From Hoylesella marshii DSM 16973 = JCM 13450 (GTDB taxonomy: Bacteria; Bacteroidota; Bacteroidia; Bacteroidales; Bacteroidaceae): 64,000 nucleotides of DNA. The DNA lies in assembly GCF_000146675.1 (NCBI RefSeq), contig NZ_GL397214.1, positions 2,371,163-2,435,162 of the forward strand, read 5' to 3'. A program made the position numbers and the translations under genes. This document shows, one piece after another, positions 57,860 through 64,000 of the stretch. Within the stretch, counting starts at the first letter, position 1. Every line of letters begins with the position of its first letter. The notes beneath the pieces were generated by a model. That model searched no databases and was not told the origin of the DNA. It saw nothing but the letters and a program-made list of their open reading frames with translations.

Positions 57860-59137
57860 TTAGTTGCCAGCCTCGCCGACGGCAAATCGCAGGTCGTAAA
57901 GTGCCTTGAGCATCTCCATCTCGTGTGCCGACCTGCGGTTGCGGGCATCGTTCTCGCGTGTGAGTTCCTGTATCAGTTGGTTGACATCTATGATGCCATG
58001 GTCGAGTTTCGATTCCGCAGCTTTCCGCACAGCACCGCGCAGCCGTATGATTTCCTCGTCGTCGGCCATCAGTTGCCGATAGGTTTCCATCAGCTGTCGT
58101 TGTCTTACCTGTTCGATGCTGTTGTTGAAGAGGAACACTTCGCGACTGTTTTCTGCCATGCGCCGTTGCGATTCCAACTTCCGTTGCTCGTTTTTATGGG
58201 TGTATAGCGAGGCGATATTCCACGTCAGACGCGCACCGATAAGCCCGTTGAGTCGCCAGCGGTGGGTCATGATATCGTCGAACATGTTGTAGCTCGGATA
58301 GCCGTAATAGCCCTGAACGAACACAGAGAGGCGAGGCATGAGGTCGGCTTTCAACGCGCGTTCCGCCGCCTCTGTCCATTGGATGCGCCTGTCGATAAGT
58401 TGCAGCTCGGGACGCTCAACCGTTTGTGCAACCTCCGCTACCGGCGGCTTGCTCAGCATCTGCACTTCGTATCCGCAGAAGAGGCTCAACATCCGCAATG
58501 CGGCACGGCGCACACCCTTCAACTCCGTCTGTTGCTGCATCGCTTTCATGCGTTCAGCCTTCACCGCATCCACATCGCTCTGCGTAGCCACTCCGTTGCG
58601 GAGCATGGCAGACAGTTTCTGCTCGTTGGCGGCAAGCAATGTCAGCAAATCATCGGTGGCCTTCATGCGTTCGTCGGTTGCGAGAACAGAGAAAAACAAC
58701 TCATTTACGCGTCCGCGCACGGCATACATCGTTACATTCTCTTCTGCCGTCTGCACGTCTCCTAACCTGTTTTCCATCTGTTTCCGGTTGCGTATCCGTC
58801 CGCCGTCCCATATCGTTTGGCTCACGTCTATGCCTACTTTGTATTGGTCTTTCTTCAATCCTTCGGGCGCATATCCCATGCTTGTCATCATGCCACCCAA
58901 CGCATCGGGCAGTTGCGCCACTCTGTTTTGCCATGTGGCTTGTGCCAAGGCAGATACTTGCGGCAACCATCCCTTGTTGAGATTGGCCACCGTGTAGGCC
59001 GTAGTTTGTCGTATGAGGTCGTATTTCCTGATAAGAGGATAATTGCGTGCGGCCGCTTCCTGGCAATCCGACAAAGAGGTCTGACTCCATGCCGGTAGCA
59101 CAAGCGCCGATAGCAGAGCCATGAATAGTTTCTTCAT
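57860..59137 (-). CDS. TolC-family outer-membrane efflux channel
   Basis: 425 residues. A signal peptide (MKKLFMALLSALVLPAWSQ) is followed by the two TolC halves: LSDCQEAAARNYPLIRKYDL and NLNKGWLPQVSALAQATWQN, then KPPVAEVAQTVERPELQLIDRRI and ALKADLMPRLSVFVQGYYGYPSYN. Helical segments lie near residues 145-215 and 320-400. It forms the outer-membrane exit channel of the efflux system and is the first gene of the minus-strand operon, 24 bp before the hlyD gene. A -7 box TACCTTTG is at 59161-59168. Confidence 0.93.
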   Translation of the reverse strand: MKKLFMALLSALVLPAWSQTSLSDCQEAAARNYPLIRKYDLIRQTTAYTVANLNKGWLPQVSALAQATWQNRVAQLPDALGGMMTSMGYAPEGLKKDQYKVGIDVSQTIWDGGRIRNRKQMENRLGDVQTAEENVTMYAVRGRVNELFFSVLATDERMKATDDLLTLLAANEQKLSAMLRNGVATQSDVDAVKAERMKAMQQQTELKGVRRAALRMLSLFCGYEVQMLSKPPVAEVAQTVERPELQLIDRRIQWTEAAERALKADLMPRLSVFVQGYYGYPSYNMFDDIMTHRWRLNGLIGARLTWNIASLYTHKNEQRKLESQRRMAENSREVFLFNNSIEQVRQRQLMETYRQLMADDEEIIRLRGAVRKAAESKLDHGIIDVNQLIQELTRENDARNRRSAHEMEMLKALYDLRFAVGEAGN

Positions 59138-59160
59138 ATCTTATGCTTTGATTTCGGAAG

Positions 59161-59168
59161 CAAAGGTA
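59161..59168 (-). promoter_or_regulatory. -7 promoter box for the efflux operon
   Basis: Minus-strand TACCTTTG fits TAnnTTTG, 24 bp upstream of the tolC ATG. Confidence 0.6.
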
Positions 59169-59265
59169 GGACGTTTCGGGCAATCAACAGTTATCTGTAG
59201 AAAGGATAAAATGTTCTTTTCGTACAAAAAACCTTTGTCTCAGAAAGGGATAGCGAAATAATGCT

Positions 59266-59273
59266 TATCTTTG
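59266..59273 (+). promoter_or_regulatory. -7 promoter box for the AraC-family regulator
   Basis: TATCTTTG fits TAnnTTTG, 23 bp before the ATG at 59296. It is divergent from the efflux operon promoter 98 bp away, so the regulator probably controls both. Confidence 0.6.
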
Positions 59274-59295
59274 CCACATTATTATATGAAAGGCA

Positions 59296-60198
59296 ATGGA
59301 AAGGGAACAACTCTACAATCTGACATTCTCTGAAGCGAAGAGCATTATCGAAAAGGACGACAGAAAAACGCTGGCTCATACGTATGTTGCCGAAGGATTT
59401 GGCATTTCTATCGGTGTGTCGGATTTGTTCCGTCGCAGAATCAGCGAGAAGCCCATGCGCATTGAAGGCCTGCGATTGGTACTCGTCAAGAGCGGACAGG
59501 CACGTGTCATTATCAACCTTATCACATACGAAATCACGGCGGGCAGCCTCATTATGGTATCAGACGACAGTATCGTGCATCTGCAATCCTATTCCGACGA
59601 CATAGATATCATGGGGCTGGTGCTTGTAGACGAACTGTTGAATCTCTTTTTCCACGGTTCGCCGCCCGAGACATTTTGTCGGAAGATGAACGGCTTCGTA
59701 CTCCGACTTACACCCGATGAATGCGATATAATGGAACGGATGCTTCATCTCATTTGGTCTGTGGCCAGACAAAAAGGGGCGGGATGCGAGACCGTGGGCG
59801 ACCTGATGGCTGCAAGTATCCGCTTTTGCGATGAATTGAATATAGAGAAAGTGAAGGAGGAGCGACAGCACAAAAGTCGTAACCAGCAACTCTTCGACCG
59901 TTTTATTGCCCTCATCAATACCCATGTTGGCGAGCACCATCGCCTCGCATTCTATGCCAACGAACTCTGCCTGACACAACGCTATCTCAGCACTCTTATC
60001 AAACAAACAAGCGGCGTGACGGCAAAGGCATGGATAGAGCGTGCCCTCGTGATGCGCATCAAGGTGATGTTGCGCCACTCAGACATGCAGATAACGCAAA
60101 TATCCGATAGCCTTCATTTTCCTAATGTCAGTTTCTTTTGCAAGTTCTTCAAGCGTCTTACAGGCCTCACACCCACCGAATACCAACACGCACAATAG
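59296..60198 (+). CDS. AraC-family transcriptional regulator
   Basis: 300 residues. The N-terminal domain (about 1-150) is a cupin-like ligand domain (GLRLVLVKSGQARVIINLITYEI, TAGSLIMVSDDSIVHLQSYS). Residues about 195-300 form the AraC DNA-binding domain with two helix-turn-helices: ELCLTQRYLSTLIKQTSGVTAKAWIERALVMRIKVMLRHSDMQITQISDSLHFPNVSFFCKFFKRLTGLTPTEYQ split across two segments. It is divergent from the tolC operon and is the natural candidate for its regulator; no operator could be defined by eye. Confidence 0.92.
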   Translation: MEREQLYNLTFSEAKSIIEKDDRKTLAHTYVAEGFGISIGVSDLFRRRISEKPMRIEGLRLVLVKSGQARVIINLITYEITAGSLIMVSDDSIVHLQSYSDDIDIMGLVLVDELLNLFFHGSPPETFCRKMNGFVLRLTPDECDIMERMLHLIWSVARQKGAGCETVGDLMAASIRFCDELNIEKVKEERQHKSRNQQLFDRFIALINTHVGEHHRLAFYANELCLTQRYLSTLIKQTSGVTAKAWIERALVMRIKVMLRHSDMQITQISDSLHFPNVSFFCKFFKRLTGLTPTEYQHAQ

Positions 60199-60632
60199 TC
60201 TTTTCCTCCAGCGGATTCACTCCGTCTCTATATATATTTAACCCATTGGACATTAAGGAGTTATATGTCACCTCGTCATCTCTTAGCTTTCACATGCTCA
60301 GAGCTATGCTTTCGCAGTGTAAATGCTTCTATAAAATCAGAAAACAGGAAAAATGTAGCGATTGAGTTGTGAATCAAGTTCTTAGGCGGGAAATTAAGAA
60401 GTGATAAAAAGTCACGCTATACCACGAAAAGGCAACTTACAGCCACCGTTCAGTTGCCAATTCGTAACCTCTTTTGCGATGGCGGCAAAGAGAGGAAAGA
60501 CGAGGAAATGGTGGCACGATAAGGACATGGGCATGATATAGAAAGAGGGTAACCAATGGAAATTCTTCCTCTCCCGCTTCGATTTCCGCAATCCTCCGCG
60601 ATTTGCGTAGTGACGAATGACTCTGCATTGAA
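60199..60632. other. Intergenic region before the mobile element
   Basis: No supported gene. It contains an inverted set of two 22-bp units (60270-60291 and 60292-60313) of the AAAGCATAGC family plus a partial third. The remainder is AT-rich. The integrase promoter follows. Confidence 0.5.
60270..60329 (-). repeat. 22-bp tandem array (AAAGCATAGC family), inverted, two units and a partial
   Basis: Read on the minus strand: GAAAGCATAGCTCTGAGCAT and GAAAGCTAAGAGATGACGAG, each 22 bp with two more bases. The first is close to units at 34878 (AAAGCATAGCTCT). A partial third unit, GAAGCATTTACACTGC, precedes them. Confidence 0.65.
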
Positions 60633-60640
60633 TAATTTTG
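60633..60640 (+). promoter_or_regulatory. -7 promoter box for the tyrosine recombinase
   Basis: TAATTTTG fits TAnnTTTG, 20 bp before the ATG at 60661. Confidence 0.6.
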
Positions 60641-60660
60641 CAAACAAAGAAAGAAACACA

Positions 60661-61902
60661 ATGAAGAGTACATTTTCAGTCATCTTCTACTTAAAGAAGA
60701 ACAAGGTAAAGAAAGACGGCACCTCGCCCATCATGGGACGCATCACCGTGGACGGCACACAGGCACAGTTCAGCTGCAAGGTTTCCATCGAAGCAAAACT
60801 CTGGGGCATCAAAGGCGGACGAGCCATTGGCAAAAGCATAACGGCACGCGATATCAATCGTGCACTCGATAAGCTGCGTGCCACCATTACAAAACATTAT
60901 CAGGAAATCATGGAGCGCGACAACTTCGTCACCGCAGAAAAGGTGCGCAATGCTTTTCAAGGCTTGGAATACCGCAAACATACCCTCATCACCCTCTACG
61001 ACGACTTCCTGACAGACTACGCCCAAAAGGTGGAATGCGGTTTAAAGTCCAAGCGAACCCTGCAAAAATACCGTGCCGTTTACAAGCATCTGAAAAGCTT
61101 CCTGCAAACCAGACACCATCTTAGCGATATCGCCTTAAAAGAAATCCAACCCACTTTTGCCACCGACTTCGAAACATTTCTGCTCACTTATTGCCATTTG
61201 AGCCATAACACCGTTTGGCTTTATAGTTTTCCTGTGCGGATGCTCATGCACCGAGCCGTAGAGAACGGCTGGCTGGTTCGCTATCCCTTTTCCGATTACA
61301 ATATCAGCCAGCAAAGACCCGAGCGGGTGTTCCTGACAAAGGAAGAAATCAGACTGCTCATAGATGCCCCCAAACTCACACCCGCACAAACCTTCATTCG
61401 CGATATGTTTCTCTTCTGCACTTTTACGGGACTTGCCTACATTGATTTGAAGAACCTTCGTGAAGAGAATATCGTCCGCAGTCCATTCGACGGCGATGTG
61501 TGGATACGTACCCGACGACAGAAGACAAGCGTGGAGGTAAACGTTAAATTGCTCGATATTCCCCTGCAAATCCTCGACAAATACAGCGGGCTTAGTAACA
61601 ATGGGTATCTCTTCCCCATTCCCTCGCATGTCTATTGTTGCAACCAACTTAAAACTATCATCAAGAAATGCGGCATCGACAAACACGTCACATGGCACGT
61701 AGCCCGGCATACCATGGCAACGGTTGTATGCTTATCTAACGGCATGCCCATCGAATCGGTGAGCAGTCTGTTGGGACACAAATGTATCACCAGCACGCAG
61801 ATATACGCCAAGATAACCAACGAAAAATTAGGTAGGGAAATAGATACTCTTTCCACAAAACTAACCGACATCAGCAATCATGCCGCAGCAACCCTCATTT
61901 AA
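60661..61902 (+). CDS. Tyrosine recombinase (Bacteroidota mobile-element integrase)
   Basis: 413 residues from MKSTFSVIFYLKKNK. The N-terminal arm-binding domain (KKDGTSPIMGRITVDGTQAQF) and SAM-like domain (about 100-200) are followed by the catalytic domain. The usual first Arg is replaced: TGLAYIDLKNL has Ala, as also reported for some Bacteroides conjugative-transposon integrases. The HxxR box is WHVARHTMAT, then LLGHKCITSTQIYAKI with the nucleophilic tyrosine. The RhuM-like gene begins 19 bp downstream. Probably marks an integrated element of which little else remains. Confidence 0.9.
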   Translation: MKSTFSVIFYLKKNKVKKDGTSPIMGRITVDGTQAQFSCKVSIEAKLWGIKGGRAIGKSITARDINRALDKLRATITKHYQEIMERDNFVTAEKVRNAFQGLEYRKHTLITLYDDFLTDYAQKVECGLKSKRTLQKYRAVYKHLKSFLQTRHHLSDIALKEIQPTFATDFETFLLTYCHLSHNTVWLYSFPVRMLMHRAVENGWLVRYPFSDYNISQQRPERVFLTKEEIRLLIDAPKLTPAQTFIRDMFLFCTFTGLAYIDLKNLREENIVRSPFDGDVWIRTRRQKTSVEVNVKLLDIPLQILDKYSGLSNNGYLFPIPSHVYCCNQLKTIIKKCGIDKHVTWHVARHTMATVVCLSNGMPIESVSSLLGHKCITSTQIYAKITNEKLGREIDTLSTKLTDISNHAAATLI

Positions 61903-61921
61903 CGAAAAAGGAGAAAAGACT

Positions 61922-62275
61922 ATGAAACGCAATATAATTACCTTTGAGCCTCCCGTTCTTTATATTCCGCAGGGAGAGATATGGATGACCCTTGCTGAAA
62001 TTGCCGAACTGTTCAACACCACGGCAACGCATATCAGACATACCATTCGGGCGATATATCGCTCGGACGTGCTGTTACCGTGCCACACAACACAGTTTGT
62101 CGTGTTAGAAAACGGCAACTACGATGATGTCTACAATCTCGACTTATTGCTTGCCCTTGCCTACCGCATCGACAGCTCTGTCGCCCGGCAATTGCGCAAG
62201 AAAGTTGCAGGCTCCCTCTGTCGAAAGCCAGAAACATCCATTATCTTCTGTCTTGATACAGCATGTGTCAATTAA
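61922..62275 (+). CDS. RhuM-like N-terminal DNA-binding protein (short)
   Basis: 117 residues from MKRNIITFEPPVLYIPQGE; an upstream frame is open but starts in the integrase stop. It resembles the N-terminal part of RhuM/virulence proteins: WMTLAEIAELFNTTATHIRHTIRAIYRSDVLLPCH (a helix-turn-helix), NYDDVYNLDLLLALAYRIDS. The C-terminal portion of RhuM-family proteins is absent, so this is a short form common beside Bacteroidota integrases. Probably an excision- or transcription-related factor for the element. Confidence 0.75.
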   Translation: MKRNIITFEPPVLYIPQGEIWMTLAEIAELFNTTATHIRHTIRAIYRSDVLLPCHTTQFVVLENGNYDDVYNLDLLLALAYRIDSSVARQLRKKVAGSLCRKPETSIIFCLDTACVN

Positions 62276-62873
62276 CACAGCAAACATAGATAAAATAGAG
62301 AATAAAAATAAGGAGGAATAAGCCCTTCGACGGTAGAAATACTGAAAGAGGGCTTTGTTTGCAGTAGGTTTTACAGGTACGTTTTGCTTTTATCATCTCA
62401 TAGTTGCTTGCAAAGTTAAGGACGACTTTTTATTTTTTGTTACATTCTCAAAAGATATTACCTGCTGTTATTTGCGATTTTATAGATAAGGGTATGCACC
62501 CAAATTTTTTTCCCGGTAATAAATTTATTTCTTTGCGAGAAGAAATTTCTGCGTGTGTGTAACTAATCAATGAAAATGGAGAAATATCGAAGTTGATGTA
62601 AACTAACTGATAATGAGTATGAAACGGGATGATTTGCATAAAACTAGTCTATTTGTAAAGGGCAGGAATATACAGATTTAGGCAGAAGTTCAATTACCAG
62701 AGTGTTACCTTTTTGATGTAGGTAACGATGGTGCAGCATTCGGTAACTGAATTATTTTCACTCGTGTGGCTTTTGCTTTGGCCGGCAGTTTCCTGCGTAA
62801 GTGAGGAACGCTTTGCCATGAGTAAAGCTGAACGGCAATCCGTAAAGAGTGCGTGGGCAAGTCAAGAGCAGGA
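62276..62873. other. AT-rich intergenic region in the mobile element
   Basis: No supported gene. It holds a minus-strand TAACTTTG box near 62409-62416 with no gene reading away from it except antisense to the RhuM-like gene. A GTTACC/GGTAAC stem occurs near 62703-62727. A region of about 150 bp around 62760-62870 may be decayed integrase N-terminal sequence, but I cannot align it. Confidence 0.4.
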
Positions 62874-63774
62874 AGCACTTATCAGAATCTTTTCTATTCA
62901 GACAAGTTACTTACAGAGTTCGTAAAAGATAAGAGAATGGCGGATATAGCCATAGTCACTATAACGGAAGACTAGTTTGAGGAATACGGCTTCTATTTGA
63001 AAGGGCAAAGTATGGCAATAGTAACCATGAATCGTTACCTTTGTTGGTTGAGTAGGCTGATGTACCATGGGGTCAGCTAAAGGCTCATCCATTGCAATCC
63101 TTTTGGGAATGCCAAGTACAAGAAGCGGAACAAAAGATACGTTTTCTGCAAAAGAGCGAAGTTGCCAAACTTACAGCATTAAAGATTCTTAACAAACAGA
63201 CGAGACAAGCAAGACGGATTTTTCTGTTTTAAAGGCTTGGCAATTACTGATATGGAACATTTGCAATTTGAACATATCCAGACGGCAGTCGACGGACAAA
63301 GAAAGATATATCCGAAAGGAATGGCAAAAGGCGAAAGTAGAGTTTATTGTGCCTCTGCACTCGATAGTGGAAGCCCTCATCAATCAATGTAAGGAAGAAC
63401 AACCAATGAATAAAGAAAGACAAATGGTGAAAGAAAAAGGCAATGGCCTTGTCTTTCACTGTAATTGCAGCCGTAGAGTGATGAATGTAAAGCTAAGTAT
63501 CGTGAGCAGAGCTTGTGGTATCAGAGAGTGATTGTCCTACCATATGGCAAGGCACATGTTTGGCACAATGAGTTTAAGTGCAGGAATCCCCATTGAGAGC
63601 ATTGCCAAAATGATGGGGCACACCTCTATCTCAAGCACTCAAATCTATGCACAAATAACCGACAATAAGATTTTGGAGGAGATGGACAGGTTAATAAGGA
63701 AACATCAGACAGAGGAAACTTCTCTTTCACCGATATCAACCCACGACATAGCTACAAAAGATATAAAATTGTGA
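62874..63774 (+). pseudogene. Decayed second tyrosine recombinase
   Basis: A Bacteroides-type integrase broken by stops and frameshifts. Readable pieces: TEFVKDKRMADIAIVTITED, then TAG, FEEYGFYLKG, NRYLCWLSRLMYHGVS, then TAA, NPFGNAKYKKRN. Further on, in another frame, KVEFIVPLHSIVEALINQCKEEQ and VSRACGIRE are followed by an in-frame TGA at 63529-63531. Directly after this comes SYHMARHMFGTMSLSAGIPIESIAKMMGHTSISSTQIYAQI with the HxxR-GH-Y catalytic set. The N-terminus is missing. It shows loss of function after element integration. Confidence 0.85.
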
Positions 63775-63787
63775 TAGAAAGAAAGTT

Positions 63788-63850
63788 AGAATGTAGTTGG
63801 AGAAAACAAACATTACTCCCCCATGACTACATTCTACTTTTCTTCTTTAT
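63788..63850. terminator. Terminator hairpin between recombinase remnant and OMP gene
   Basis: Stem AGAATGTAGT / ACTACATTCT (63788-63797, 63826-63835) with a 28-base loop, followed by a T-rich tract (ACTTTTCTTCTTT). It could end the recombinase transcript and, in reverse, the convergent outer-membrane gene. Confidence 0.6.
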
Positions 63851-63908
63851 GCATCTTCACATGATATTTTTATTTTGAGTATAGTCATTTCGTGCATTTA
63901 AAATGGAG

Positions 63909-64000
63909 TCAGAAACTGTATTTCATCTTCACCCACGCTTCGGAGTTCTTACCATACATGGCAAACTTGCCTTTGTCGGCATGGAAATAGTCGTAACCGG
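63909..64000 (-). CDS. Outer-membrane protein, 3' end
   Basis: The last 29 complete codons of a minus-strand gene whose start lies beyond the window. The stop is TGA at 63909-63911. The tail contains GYDYFHADKGKFAMYGKN and ends AWVKMKYSF, an alternating strand with a C-terminal phenylalanine, the recognition signature for outer-membrane beta barrels inserted by BamA. The specific family cannot be named from this piece. Confidence 0.6.
   Translation of the reverse strand, partial: GYDYFHADKGKFAMYGKNSEAWVKMKYSF

Noticed and set aside
62409..62416. Minus-strand TAACTTTG promoter for an unseen gene
   Set aside because: Only antisense sequence to the RhuM-like gene lies downstream; an isolated box is not enough.

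Overview
The window looks like a chromosomal segment of a Bacteroidota bacterium, most probably a Prevotella-like member of Prevotellaceae. Supporting signs: many genes are preceded by the Bacteroidota promoter -7 element TAnnTTTG; family markers include DUF4270, DUF6242, DUF6089, DUF3316 and DUF4922 proteins, triplicated OmpH/Skp next to BamA, sorting-domain-like C-termini, and methylmalonyl-CoA decarboxylase genes of the succinate/propionate route. No species assignment was possible without a database.

Layout. 1-5087: 3' end of the ribosomal-protein operon (secY-map-infA-rpmJ-rpsM-rpsK-rpsD-rpoA-rplQ) closed by a strong terminator. 5652-13074: cell-envelope and hydrolase genes (GHL10 glycosidase-like protein, small barrel protein, M23 peptidase, C69 dipeptidase), an apparent dnaK 3' fragment and two tandem class II Fic proteins. 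13358-21424, minus strand: envelope-biogenesis cluster (DUF6242 lipoprotein, DUF6089 protein, uppS, bamA, three ompH/skp copies, murI). 22118-26871: tRNA-Leu, S41 peptidase, DUF3316 protein, topoisomerase IV/gyrase A-type subunit. 27377-33005: HTH protein, then a 1251-residue glycosyltransferase/DUF4922/SpoIID fusion joined to an AmpG-like permease, pointing to peptidoglycan turnover or recycling. 33114-40610: NIF3, zinc-ribbon coiled coil, LRR protein, OmpA lipoprotein, MtgA, UvrD/PcrA helicase. 41350-44524: three secreted proteins sharing an N-terminal motif. 45570-48249: methylmalonyl-CoA epimerase/decarboxylase genes without the membrane beta subunit. 48558-52452: panD-panC, a GT5-type glycogen synthase, a DUF4270 lipoprotein and a small gene. 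52919-60198: an ABC-2 tripartite efflux operon (tolC, hlyD, double ABC ATPase, two permeases) with a divergent AraC regulator. 60661-63835: mobile-element remains (tyrosine recombinase, RhuM-like DNA-binding protein, decayed second recombinase). The window ends in the 3' end of an outer-membrane protein gene.

The most unusual content is between genes. At least nine intergenic loci carry short tandem arrays with a 22-bp period, and three carry arrays with a 41-bp period. The unit sequence differs between families while the period is kept, and the 41-bp units and the 44977 array contain hairpin-forming palindromes. One 22-bp family forms a dispersed element of about 80-130 bp (five copies, both orientations), one copy of which has lost exactly one 22-bp unit. 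A second dispersed family of about 79-bp MITE-like elements has 16-20-bp terminal inverted repeats; one appears to provide the stop codon of the uvrD-type helicase gene. The 0.9-kb gap upstream of the methylmalonyl-CoA genes holds four of these elements. These period-locked arrays are the best candidate for an undescribed system; their function is unknown.
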